Shown here in pieces: positions 11,883 through 20,264 of a DNA stretch of 64,000 nt. Origin of the DNA: Microbulbifer hydrolyticus (GTDB lineage Bacteria; Pseudomonadota; Gammaproteobacteria; Pseudomonadales; Cellvibrionaceae); the NCBI RefSeq assembly GCF_009931115.1, contig NZ_CP047491.1:1020001-1084000 (forward strand). Reading direction: 5' to 3'. A program made the translations under genes and the position numbers. Each line of letters starts with the position of its first letter. Position 1 is the first letter of the stretch. Under the pieces are notes generated by a model. It did no database searches, was not told where the DNA came from, and saw nothing but the letters and a program-made list of their open reading frames with translations.

Positions 11883-12533
11883 ATGAACCCGCAAAAACCT
11901 GAAGAGATTGTTGCAGTGACTGCCGTAAAGAAAACAACGATTCCCACACAGCTGCCAGAGGAGATGCCGCGTACTGGCAACTGGTTTACCAAGGGGGTTG
12001 GCCTGCTGATTGTCAAAATGCTGGGCTGGCGGTTTGATGGGGAATTTCCCCACGAGAAAAAGCTGATGGTGGCTCTGGCCCCGCATACCTCCAACTGGGA
12101 CTTTATCGTGGCCATGCCGTTCATCATGGCATTGAAACTGAAAGCTTCCTGGTTGATGAAAAAAGAGGCCTTTTTCTTCCCGTTTAAAGGTATTTTCATG
12201 TCGTTGGGTGGTATTCCCACCGACCGCTCTGCCGCTGGCGGGATGGCCAAGCAAGTGGCCAGCCAGTTCAAGCAAAATGACAAAATGTGGGTAGCCATCA
12301 CCCCGGAAGGCACGCGCAAAAAGGCCACCAAGTGGAAAAATGGTTTCCTGCGTATTGCCCACGCGGCACAGGTGCCTATCTTGCTGATTGCCTGGGACTT
12401 CCCTACAAAGCGCATCTGCATAGATTCGGTCTTCCACACCACCGGTAACCTGGAGGCGGATATGCAGGAAGTTCAGAAGCGTTTCAGCAAGTATCGCGGC
12501 CGCAATCCGGAAAACCAGACGGATATCGCCTGA
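11883..12533 (+). CDS. Lysophospholipid acyltransferase (PlsC-like) family protein
   Basis: This 216-residue protein has the acyltransferase HX4D motif in APHTSNWDFIVA (residues about 60-70), and the second and third blocks FPFKGIFMSLGGIPTDRS and ITPEGTRKK. These are the 1-acylglycerol-3-phosphate acyltransferase family signatures. It lacks a strong N-terminal membrane helix but has a hydrophobic stretch near residue 40-50, suggesting monotopic membrane association. This compact type is common downstream of unrelated genes in gammaproteobacteria. The acyl acceptor is unknown. Confidence 0.85.
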   Translation: MNPQKPEEIVAVTAVKKTTIPTQLPEEMPRTGNWFTKGVGLLIVKMLGWRFDGEFPHEKKLMVALAPHTSNWDFIVAMPFIMALKLKASWLMKKEAFFFPFKGIFMSLGGIPTDRSAAGGMAKQVASQFKQNDKMWVAITPEGTRKKATKWKNGFLRIAHAAQVPILLIAWDFPTKRICIDSVFHTTGNLEADMQEVQKRFSKYRGRNPENQTDIA

Positions 12534-12543
12534 CGATCCCAAG

Positions 12544-13311
12544 GTGCAGACCATAACTGGCGAGCTTTCCCCCAACCTGTATTTGATCCTGTCGGCGGTG
12601 GCCTTTGCCGCGGGATTTATCAGCTCGATCGCCGGCGCCGGCGGGATGCTGACCCTCCCGGCCCTGCTGTGGGCCGGTATTCCGCCGCTGGACGCGTTGG
12701 GAACCAATAAATTCCAGAGCGTCTTCGGCACCCTGTCGTCGACGCTCAATTTCTTCCAGAAGGGACATCTGAACTTGCGGCCTCTGTGGCCCGGGATATT
12801 GGCCTCTGCGGCCGGCTCGGCCCTGGGGGTGTGGGCGGTGACGCGCTTGGGCGGAGACCAGCTGCGTACCCTGTTACCGATATTGCTGATTGCTCTCTCG
12901 TTGTATTTCGCCTTCTCGCCACGGATTTCCGACCGCGACGGTACTCCACGTATGGGCAATGGCTGGTTCAACCTGCTGGTTGGTGGTGGTATCGGTTTCT
13001 ATGGAGGGTTCTTTGGCCCTGGCATGGGCTCCCTGTACGCCCTCGCATTCGCCGCGCTGCTGGGGTACAACATGCGCAGGGCCACGGCACATACAAAGCC
13101 CCTGGTGCTGGCCACCAATGCCACTGCCATGGTGATTTTCATGCTGGGTGGGCACCTGCTGTGGGGGCTTGCACTCTGTATGTCTGCGGCGCAGTTTGTG
13201 GGGGCAAGGCTGGGTTCGAGCCTGGTGATTGCGCGCGGTGCGGGCCTGGTCAAGCCGGTGATCATTGTTGTGACCGTGGCAATGGCCATTCGCCTGTTGC
13301 TGGAAGCGTAA
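12544..13311 (+). CDS. TSUP family membrane permease (TauE/SafE/YfcA type)
   Basis: A 255-residue protein with seven to eight hydrophobic segments. It shows the TSUP repeats: AGFISSIAGAGGMLTLPALL near the N-terminus, with LDALGTNKFQSVFGT after it, and GGGIGFYGGFFGPGMGS near residue 145, followed by NATAMVIFMLGG. The family includes sulfite, sulfoacetate and organosulfur exporters and permeases; the substrate here cannot be assigned. The start is GTG 12544. Ten bases separate it from the acyltransferase stop. Confidence 0.88.
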   Translation: MQTITGELSPNLYLILSAVAFAAGFISSIAGAGGMLTLPALLWAGIPPLDALGTNKFQSVFGTLSSTLNFFQKGHLNLRPLWPGILASAAGSALGVWAVTRLGGDQLRTLLPILLIALSLYFAFSPRISDRDGTPRMGNGWFNLLVGGGIGFYGGFFGPGMGSLYALAFAALLGYNMRRATAHTKPLVLATNATAMVIFMLGGHLLWGLALCMSAAQFVGARLGSSLVIARGAGLVKPVIIVVTVAMAIRLLLEA

Positions 13312-13351
13312 GCACCTCCGGCGGTACAGGGTAATCGAGGAGGGATTTGCG

Positions 13352-13699
13352 GTGACCATCGTCATAACACTATGCGTGGCATTTTGTGTGTTCGCGGTCA
13401 TTGTCTGGGGGTTGATGCACATGCGTACCCCGCGCTTCCGGTTGGAGCGGGAGCAGTTCCAGCAGGGGCTGGAAGATGTGATCACCGGGCAGGCGGATGA
13501 CAATGAGTGGCGGGTGTTGATCGGCTACCCGATGCGACACGATCCGCCGCTGGAAAAGCTGAGGCTGGAGTGTCTGCAGATTGAAGAGGACGAGTACACC
13601 GGTAAACTGCCTTATCTGTTTTCCGATGCCGGCCTGACACGGCTGCGCGAGGTGCGCGAGCGCCTGCTGGCGCTACCGCCGCAAAGTGACACTGATTGA
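13352..13699 (+). CDS. Uncharacterised small membrane-anchored protein
   Basis: A 115-residue protein starting at GTG 13352 behind GAGGAGGG. An N-terminal helix (residues about 3-22) would anchor it in the inner membrane. The remainder is acidic and soluble, probably cytoplasmic given the Arg-rich HMRTPRFRLER following the helix. It ends with LFSDAGLTRLREVRERLLALPP. I do not recognise a named family. It lies between the TSUP permease and the M28 peptidase on the same strand. Confidence 0.6.
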   Translation: MTIVITLCVAFCVFAVIVWGLMHMRTPRFRLEREQFQQGLEDVITGQADDNEWRVLIGYPMRHDPPLEKLRLECLQIEEDEYTGKLPYLFSDAGLTRLREVRERLLALPPQSDTD

Positions 13700-13755
13700 C
13701 CCTGATAACTGATTTAATCCCTATAAAAATTCTCAACGTTGTAATTGGAGAGATC

Positions 13756-15162
13756 ATGCTGAAATCCCTGAAAAAGTTTACCGGCGGGCTGTCGGTAGCG
13801 CTGTTGGCGGTCACCGCGCAAGCTGCGCCGCTCAAGCAGGAAGACCTGTCCGTGGCGGAAGTGCTGCGGGATCGCGCATTGGAGTCTTCCGATGCGTACA
13901 GCATCGTCGAATCCCTGACGGTGGAGGTGGGACCCCGTCGCGCTGGCACCAAAGGCGATGAGCGCGCCGTGGCCTGGGCACAGGAAAAAATGAAGGCGCT
14001 GGGGTTTGATCGTGTCTACACCGAGCAGATCGATGTGAAACGCTGGGCGCGCGGCCACGCACACGCCGAAGTGACGGCACCTTTCCCGCAGCCGCTGGTG
14101 GTGACCTCCCTGGGCTATGGTGCCTCCACTCCGGAAGGTGGCCTCACCGCGGAAATCGTTGAATTTGCCGATGTCGAAGCACTGCTGAAAGCGCCGGCGC
14201 GCAAGGTGAAAGGCAAGATTGCGTTTATTAACAAGCGCATGGAGCGCGCCCGTACCGGTGAAGGCTATGGTCCTGCTGTACAGGGCCGCAGCCAGGGTAT
14301 GCGTGCCGCGGCGGAAAAAGGGGCGGCAGCCATGCTGCTGCGCTCCGTGGGCACCGACTCCGATCGCTTTCCCCACACCGGCATGATGTCCATCGACGGT
14401 GTCGAAAATCCGGTACCGGCACTCGCCCTGTCCGCACCAGACGCCAACCTGCTGGAGGCCATGTTAAAGCGCGGCAAGCCGGTGGAAGTGAAGCTGAACG
14501 TACACAATGAGGCGCTGGCTGACGGCCCCTCGTTCAACGTGATCGGTGAAGTGGTCGGTCGTGAAAAGCCGGAAGAAGTAGTGTTGATTGGCGCGCACCT
14601 CGATAGCTGGGATGAGGGCACCGGGGCACTGGACGATGGCGCCGGTGTTGCCATCGTGACGGAAACCGCACGCCTGATCGCGGAACTGCCGCAGCGTCCA
14701 CGACGTACCCTGCGTGTTGTATTGTTCGGTGCGGAGGAGATCGGCCTGGTCGGTGCGAAGCAGTATGTGGATGCGCACCAGAACGACCTGGACAAGATCA
14801 TTATGGTTTCCGAGTCGGATTTTGGTGCTGGCAAGGTCTGGCGTTTTGACACCCGTATTCCTGAGAGCAAATTCGCAATCGCCGACCAGATGATGCAGCT
14901 GCTGGCCCCACTGGGAATCGAGCGCGGCAATAACAAGTCCTCCGGTGGCCCGGATAGCAGTGTTTTCGTCGCTCAGGGCGTGCCGGCAATGGGGCTGTAC
15001 CAGGATGGTAGCGACTATTTCGACTATCACCATACCCCCAACGATACGCTGGACAAGGTGGACCCGGAGAACCTCAAACAGAACGTGGCGGCCTGGGTAG
15101 TGATGTCTTTCCTTGCCGCGGAGATGGAAGGGGACTTCGGTCGCGTTCCGACGGAGCACTGA
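13756..15162 (+). CDS. Secreted M28 family metallopeptidase
   Basis: This 468-residue protein has a signal peptide (MLKSLKKFTGGLSVALLAVTAQA) and is predicted to be periplasmic or secreted. A PA-like insert (residues about 110-240) precedes or interrupts the zinc peptidase domain. M28 ligands are visible: His and Asp in IGAHLDSWDEGTGALDDGAG, the Glu pair in FGAEEIGLVGA, Asp in VSESDFGAGKV, and His in DYHHTPNDTLDKVDP. M28 enzymes are aminopeptidases or carboxypeptidases of the Q type. The ATG at 13756 follows GGAGAG; an in-frame ATG at 13696 would hide the signal peptide. A terminator follows at 15191. Confidence 0.93.
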   Translation: MLKSLKKFTGGLSVALLAVTAQAAPLKQEDLSVAEVLRDRALESSDAYSIVESLTVEVGPRRAGTKGDERAVAWAQEKMKALGFDRVYTEQIDVKRWARGHAHAEVTAPFPQPLVVTSLGYGASTPEGGLTAEIVEFADVEALLKAPARKVKGKIAFINKRMERARTGEGYGPAVQGRSQGMRAAAEKGAAAMLLRSVGTDSDRFPHTGMMSIDGVENPVPALALSAPDANLLEAMLKRGKPVEVKLNVHNEALADGPSFNVIGEVVGREKPEEVVLIGAHLDSWDEGTGALDDGAGVAIVTETARLIAELPQRPRRTLRVVLFGAEEIGLVGAKQYVDAHQNDLDKIIMVSESDFGAGKVWRFDTRIPESKFAIADQMMQLLAPLGIERGNNKSSGGPDSSVFVAQGVPAMGLYQDGSDYFDYHHTPNDTLDKVDPENLKQNVAAWVVMSFLAAEMEGDFGRVPTEH

Positions 15163-15190
15163 TCCCGAAGTAGTGATACTCAAATCCTGA

Positions 15191-15216
15191 AACCCCGCAA
15201 TCGCGGGGTTTTTTAT
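15191..15216 (+). terminator. Rho-independent terminator after the M28 peptidase gene
   Basis: The stem aaccccgc (15191-15198) pairs with gcggggtt (15203-15210) and is followed by TTTTT. Confidence 0.9.
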
Positions 15217-15324
15217 TGTCGTGACAATTGCCTTACCCGCAACTTCATTGACTTTGTTTTTTCGCGTCGTGCATGCTTCGACTACATTCACCTGAAGTAA
15301 ATAACAGAATCTGAGGAGCACACC

Positions 15325-15819
15325 ATGGCAACAGTCACAATGAAGGGAAACCCGGTGGAAACCGTCGGTGAACTGCCCGCGGCGGGCAGTCAGGCGCCAG
15401 CATTCACTCTGGTGCAGGGCGACCTTTCCGATCTCACACTGGAAAGCCTGGCAGGCAAGCGCATCGTGCTGAATATTTTCCCGTCTGTGGACACCGGCAC
15501 CTGTGCCATGTCGGTTCGCACCTTCAATGAAAAGGCCGCCGCGCTGGACAATGCCGTCGTGGTCTGTGTCTCTGCGGATCTACCGTTCGCCATGACCCGC
15601 TTCTGTGGTGCCGAAGGTATCGAGAACGTGAAACTGGGTTCGGCGTTTCGCTCCGACTTCGGCAGCGATTACGGTGTCACCTTCAAAAGTGGCCCGCTCA
15701 CCGGTTTGTTGTCCCGCGCGGTTGTCGTAATCGACGAGAGTGGCAAGGTCGCCTATACCGAGCAGGTTGCCGAAATCACTGAAGAGCCGGACTACGAGAG
15801 TGCGCTCACTGCGCTTTAA
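15325..15819 (+). CDS. tpx: Thiol peroxidase (Tpx), atypical 2-Cys peroxiredoxin
   Basis: A 164-residue peroxiredoxin of the Tpx subfamily. The peroxidatic Cys60 lies in SVDTGTCAMSVRTFN and the resolving Cys94 in MTRFCGAEG. The family reduces H2O2 and alkyl hydroperoxides with thioredoxin in the periplasm or cytoplasm; no signal peptide is seen here. A good GAGGAG site precedes the ATG. It is monocistronic with its own terminator. Confidence 0.97.
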   Translation: MATVTMKGNPVETVGELPAAGSQAPAFTLVQGDLSDLTLESLAGKRIVLNIFPSVDTGTCAMSVRTFNEKAAALDNAVVVCVSADLPFAMTRFCGAEGIENVKLGSAFRSDFGSDYGVTFKSGPLTGLLSRAVVVIDESGKVAYTEQVAEITEEPDYESALTAL

Positions 15820-15839
15820 ACCTGCAAGCTCGAGATCTG

Positions 15840-15886
15840 GGGCCGCAATGAACAATCTCAGGAGGTTCATGGCGGCCCTTTTTTTT
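15840..15886 (+). terminator. Strong rho-independent terminator after tpx
   Basis: A 14-nt stem (15840-15853 with 15865-15878, one mismatch) is followed by eight Ts. Confidence 0.93.
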
Positions 15887-15987
15887 GTGCGTGTTGCCTG
15901 TTGTCGACACCGCTGCGGCAGCAGTCGACTACCAGATCGAGCAGCTGCAAGAAAATGTCTACCGGTTTTCCGCAGGGTTAAGGATGG

Positions 15988-17874
15988 TTAACGCTGTTCT
16001 CCCCTGAGCCCCAGCACCCGTTCCTGAAGCTCATCCAGTTTTACCGCCGATGCCTCAAGCGGCTGATCCGCTACCACACACACCCTGGACCAGAATCGCT
16101 TTGGTAGCGTGCTGAACGCGTGCCCGTCTTTGTGGCTGAAGAAACTCCCCCACAGGCCGCGCAACGCCATGGGAATGACCGGTACCGGTGTGCGCTGCAG
16201 GATTTTTTCAATCCCCGCCTTGAACGGTTGTAGCTCGCCATCTTTGGTTAGCTGGCCCTCGGGGAAGATGCATAGCAGGTCGCCGTCTTTCAGTCCCTGC
16301 TCAATTTCTTCAAATGCCCTGGCGTAGCCCTCCGGGTCCCGCTGTCGTGAGCAGATGGGAATGGCGCGGCTGGTCTTGAAGATGAAGTGCAGTACCGGAA
16401 TTTCATAAATGGGCTTGTACATGATAAAGCGGATGGGGCGGCGTATCGCACCGGCCAATAGCAGCGCGTCCACATAGCTCACATGGTTGCAGGCGATAAT
16501 GGCCGCGCCTTCGGCGGGGATTTTTTCAAGTCCCTGATGCTTCACCCGGTACATGGTGTGCGACAGCAGCCAGATCAGCAGGCGCATGGCGAATTCTGGT
16601 ACCCGGTTGAATACGAAAATAGCCACGGCTGCATTCATCAGCGCGATGATGAGGAAGAACTGCGGAATGGTTGCGTCGAGAACGTTCAGGAAAACGATCC
16701 CCAGCACCGCAGCGACCACCATAAACAACGCATTGAACACGTTATTAACGGCAATGATCCGCGCGCGAATTTCGGGATCCGACCGCTCCTGCATCATGGA
16801 ATAGAGGGGCACGATAAAGAAACCGCCGAAGATACCAATCAGTGTCAGGTTAACGAGAATTCCCAGAGCGCCATCATTCGCCCAGAAGGCTGCAATGGTG
16901 GCTTCTGCCGGAGGTTGGTAACTGCCCGTTGTAGTAGCCAATAGAATGCCCACGACGGTCAAACCTGCAGCACCGATGGGCACAAGTCCTAATTCCACCC
17001 GTCCACCAGACAGTCGTCCACACAGCAGCGATCCGATGGCTACACCGATGGTGAAGCAGCAGAGCAGCAGGGTAACCAGTGATTCGCTACCACCGAGTAC
17101 ATTGCGCGTGAGGCTTGGGATCTGTGTCAGGTAGGCCGCTCCCAGCAGCCAGAACCAGGAAATTCCGATAATCGCGTAAAACACCGCGGGCTTTTTCGCG
17201 GCTTCCTTCAGGATGCGGACGGTCTGGGTGACGGGGTTGTAGTTGATCTTCAGGTCCGGCGCAGGTGGAGCCGCCTTGGGGATAGCGCGACTTACCAGGT
17301 AGCCGGTGATGGCCGTGACCAGAATCACGGTGGAGATCCACAGCAACCCGGATTCTCCTTCACCGGTAAAACCGGCCAGTAATCCGCCGACAATGGTGCC
17401 GGTGAGAATGGAAACGAAAGTACCCATTTCCACCAGTGCATTGCCGCCCACCAGCTCGGTTTTCTGCAGGTGCTGCGGCAGGATCGCGTACTTCACCGGC
17501 CCGAAAAATGCCGATTGCACCCCGAGCAGAAACAGGACACCCAGGCAGAGATAATTATTGCCGCTGTAGAGTGCGCTGATACCGAGTAGTGCGATACCTA
17601 TTTCAGCGAGTTTGATACGTCGGATCAGTGTGCTTTTATCGAGCTTGTCGGCCACCTGCCCGGCGGTGGCGGAGAACAGGAAAAACGGCAAGATAAACAG
17701 CCCGGCGGCAAGGTTGATCAGAAAGTTCGCTTCACTGGTGGCAAGCCGGAACGCGATCATTACGATTAGCGCATTCTTGAACACATTGTCGTTAAACGCG
17801 CCCAGGGACTGAGTGCAGAAGAACGGCAGAAAGCGGCGGGTAGCCAGCAGTTGAAACTGGTTCTTGTGGGCCAT
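15988..17874 (-). CDS. MFS transporter fused to PlsC-like acyltransferase (LplT/Aas-like)
   Basis: This 628-residue inner-membrane protein has two parts. Residues about 1-420 form a 12-helix major facilitator domain resembling the lysophospholipid flippase LplT (opening FLPFFCTQSLGAFNDNVFKN is characteristic). Residues about 430-628 form an acyltransferase with the HX4D motif in CNHVSYVDALLL and the block FPEGQLTKDGE. In E. coli, LplT imports lysophosphatidylethanolamine and Aas (acyltransferase plus acyl-ACP synthetase) re-acylates it. Here transporter and acyltransferase are one polypeptide and the AMP-binding acyl-ACP synthetase domain is missing. Lysophospholipid recycling is the probable role. 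Confidence 0.88.
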   Translation of the reverse strand: MAHKNQFQLLATRRFLPFFCTQSLGAFNDNVFKNALIVMIAFRLATSEANFLINLAAGLFILPFFLFSATAGQVADKLDKSTLIRRIKLAEIGIALLGISALYSGNNYLCLGVLFLLGVQSAFFGPVKYAILPQHLQKTELVGGNALVEMGTFVSILTGTIVGGLLAGFTGEGESGLLWISTVILVTAITGYLVSRAIPKAAPPAPDLKINYNPVTQTVRILKEAAKKPAVFYAIIGISWFWLLGAAYLTQIPSLTRNVLGGSESLVTLLLCCFTIGVAIGSLLCGRLSGGRVELGLVPIGAAGLTVVGILLATTTGSYQPPAEATIAAFWANDGALGILVNLTLIGIFGGFFIVPLYSMMQERSDPEIRARIIAVNNVFNALFMVVAAVLGIVFLNVLDATIPQFFLIIALMNAAVAIFVFNRVPEFAMRLLIWLLSHTMYRVKHQGLEKIPAEGAAIIACNHVSYVDALLLAGAIRRPIRFIMYKPIYEIPVLHFIFKTSRAIPICSRQRDPEGYARAFEEIEQGLKDGDLLCIFPEGQLTKDGELQPFKAGIEKILQRTPVPVIPMALRGLWGSFFSHKDGHAFSTLPKRFWSRVCVVADQPLEASAVKLDELQERVLGLRGEQR

Positions 17875-17945
17875 GATGGTCTCCCCAAAGTCCTTTGCGA
17901 ACTATGGTAAGCCATTCGAAGGGATAGGGGACAGTAACATCTGCA

Positions 17946-17972
17946 ATAAAAAAGCCCCGCAGAGCGGGGCTT
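17946..17972 (-). terminator. Rho-independent terminator of the M13 peptidase gene
   Basis: On the minus strand aagccccgc pairs with gcggggctt (17952-17960 with 17964-17972), followed by six Ts. Confidence 0.9.
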
Positions 17973-17990
17973 GTTCAGTCAAGGGCGGTG

Positions 17991-20081
17991 TTACCAGATA
18001 ACGACACGCTCTTCTTCCGGAAGGTACATACCGTCACCCTCTTTTACATCGAACGCGGAATAGAACGCGTCGATATTGGGCAGAACACCCTGTACACGGT
18101 ACTCCGCGGGTGAGTGCGGGTCGGTTTTCAGGCGCTCGCTCAAGGCTTCCTCGCGCATTTTGCTGCGCCATACCTGTGCCCAGCCCAGGAATACACGCTG
18201 GTCGCCATTGAAGCCGTCGAGCACCGGTGCTTCCTCGCCGTTCAGGGACATCTTGTACGCCTTGTAGGCGATGCCGAGACCGGACAGGTCACCAATGTTC
18301 TCACCAAGGGTCAGCTCGCCATTTACGTGCTCGTCTTCCAGCGGCTCGAAACCATTGTACTGGGCAACCAGCTTGTTGGTGAGGCCTTCAAAGTTGGCGC
18401 GGTCGGAGTCGGTCCACCAGTTATTCAGGTAGCCCTTGCCATCGAACTTGCTGCCCTTGTCGTCGAAGCCGTGGCCGATTTCGTGGCCGATTACACCGCC
18501 GATGCCACCGTAGTTCACGGCATCTTCCGCATTCATATTGAAGAAGGGCGGCTGCAGGATAGCGGCCGGGAACACGATCTCGTTCATTGCCGGGTTGTAG
18601 TAGGCGTTCACGGTCTGCGGGCTCATGCCCCACTCACCGCGGTCCAGCGGTTTACCCAGCTTGTCGCGCTCGTGCATGGTTTCAAACAGAGTGGCGGCGA
18701 GGGCATTGCCCACCAGATCGTCGGCACTTACCTGCAGGTCGCTGTAGTCGCGCCATTTGTCCGGATAACCGATCTTGGTGGTGAAGTTGGCCAGCTTGGT
18801 CAGCGCTTCTTTCTTGGTGTCTTCACTCATCCAGGCCAGGGATTCGATGGATTCTTTATAGGCAGCCTTCAGATTGTCCACCAGCTTAACCATGCGAGCC
18901 TTGGCTTCCGGCGGGAAGTATTTTTCCACGTACCGCTGGCCGACGAGTTCACCCACGGAACCATTGACGAACTGTACTGCACGCTTCCAGCGGGGTTCCA
19001 TTTCTTTGGTGCCGCGAATGGTGGTGCCATAGAAATCAAAGTTGGCCTGGGCAATTTCGCTGTGCATGTAGGGTGCTGCAGCGGAAAGTACTTTGATCTT
19101 CAGGTAGCGCTTCCAGGTATCCAGTTCGGTGTCCGCAATGATGTCGTTGGCAGCTTCGAGGTATTCCGGCTGACCGACAATAAACTCTTCGGCCTTTTCC
19201 AGGTGTGCTTTCTGCAGGTAGCTGTCCCAGTCAACTGCGGGCATCATCTCTTTCAGCTCGGCGACGGTTCTCTTGTTGTAGTACTTGTCCGGATCCCGGT
19301 TTTCCACGCGGGTGCGATGGTGCTCAGCCAGGCTTTTCTCCAGATTGAACAGTTTGTCCGCAAATTCTTCGGCGTTCTCCAGGCCGGCAATCTGTTGCAT
19401 CTCGACCAGGTAGTCGCGGTAGGCCTGCTGTAGCTTCTGTCCTTTTTCGGAGTCGTCGAAGTAGTAGTCACGATCCGGAAGGCCGAGGCCCGCCTGCCAC
19501 ATGAAAGTGATGTAATTTTCGACCTGCTTGAGGTCCTGATAAATAGTGCCACCGAAAGGTGCGTCGTAGCCCACGGTATCGGCATAGGCGAAAAAGTCGG
19601 TCAGATCTTTCTGCGACTGGATCGCATCGACCTTGGCCAGTTCGCCGGAAATCGCGTTGAGACCCTTCTTCTCGATCAGCTCTTCGTTCATAAAGCTGTT
19701 GTACAGGTCGCCGATCTGTTTGGCTCCAGTGCTATCGGCATGGTCGCCGGCTTCCATGATCAGGGCCTTTACTTCCTCGGTTGCCTTGTCGCGGAGAATG
19801 CTGAAACCACCCCAGCGGGATTTGTCCGCGGGGATTTCAGTGGTTTCCATCCACTTGCCGTTAACGAAGCTGTAGAAGTCGTCCTGCGGGCGCACGCTAG
19901 TATCCATGGCGCTCAGGTCGATGCCGGAGCCCAGCTCGGCGACCTGAATGGCGGAGGCTTCAGCAGCGGAAGTGCTGGTCTGGGTGGTGTCTGCCTTGGG
20001 GCTTTCGGATTGCGAACAGCCGGTCAGAGCCGTGCCGGAGATGATGCCGGCAATTGCCAGGGGAAGAAGCAGTTTTTTCAT
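17991..20081 (-). CDS. M13 family metallopeptidase lipoprotein (neprilysin/PepO-like)
   Basis: A 696-residue lipoprotein: MKKLLLPLAIAGIISGTALTGC ends in a lipobox with Cys22. The M13 N-terminal helical domain occupies residues about 60-440. The catalytic domain has the zinc motif HEIGH in GVIGHEIGHGFDDKGS, the third ligand in LGENIGDLSG, and the family C-terminus ending in VVIW. M13 enzymes are endopeptidases of small peptides. The conserved Cys before the C-terminal VW motif seen in some members is not present. Monocistronic, with its own terminator. Confidence 0.95.
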   Translation of the reverse strand: MKKLLLPLAIAGIISGTALTGCSQSESPKADTTQTSTSAAEASAIQVAELGSGIDLSAMDTSVRPQDDFYSFVNGKWMETTEIPADKSRWGGFSILRDKATEEVKALIMEAGDHADSTGAKQIGDLYNSFMNEELIEKKGLNAISGELAKVDAIQSQKDLTDFFAYADTVGYDAPFGGTIYQDLKQVENYITFMWQAGLGLPDRDYYFDDSEKGQKLQQAYRDYLVEMQQIAGLENAEEFADKLFNLEKSLAEHHRTRVENRDPDKYYNKRTVAELKEMMPAVDWDSYLQKAHLEKAEEFIVGQPEYLEAANDIIADTELDTWKRYLKIKVLSAAAPYMHSEIAQANFDFYGTTIRGTKEMEPRWKRAVQFVNGSVGELVGQRYVEKYFPPEAKARMVKLVDNLKAAYKESIESLAWMSEDTKKEALTKLANFTTKIGYPDKWRDYSDLQVSADDLVGNALAATLFETMHERDKLGKPLDRGEWGMSPQTVNAYYNPAMNEIVFPAAILQPPFFNMNAEDAVNYGGIGGVIGHEIGHGFDDKGSKFDGKGYLNNWWTDSDRANFEGLTNKLVAQYNGFEPLEDEHVNGELTLGENIGDLSGLGIAYKAYKMSLNGEEAPVLDGFNGDQRVFLGWAQVWRSKMREEALSERLKTDPHSPAEYRVQGVLPNIDAFYSAFDVKEGDGMYLPEEERVVIW

Positions 20082-20224
20082 AGTTGGCCTTTTGGGCTTG
20101 TTATACGTGATCGGTCTATGGACCGGGTGACAATCGGGTCAATCCCATAGTATGCACCGAGATTGGGGTCGGGCAAGCGGGCATGCGGCCAGTTGCAGGG
20201 CAGGAGCGACGGATTTCGGGCAAT

Positions 20225-20248
20225 AAAAAACCCCGCGAAGCGGGGTTT
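20225..20248 (-). terminator. Rho-independent terminator of the TonB-C fusion gene
   Basis: On the minus strand aaccccgc pairs with gcggggtt (20229-20236 with 20240-20247) around a GAA loop, followed by a T-run (complement of aaaaaa at 20225-20230). Confidence 0.9.
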
Positions 20249-20264
20249 TCTGGGCCTTTCCGGA

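Noticed and set aside
18114-19433. A 439-residue plus-strand ORF opposite the M13 peptidase
   Set aside because: Antisense shadow; the minus frame carries HEIGH and a lipobox.
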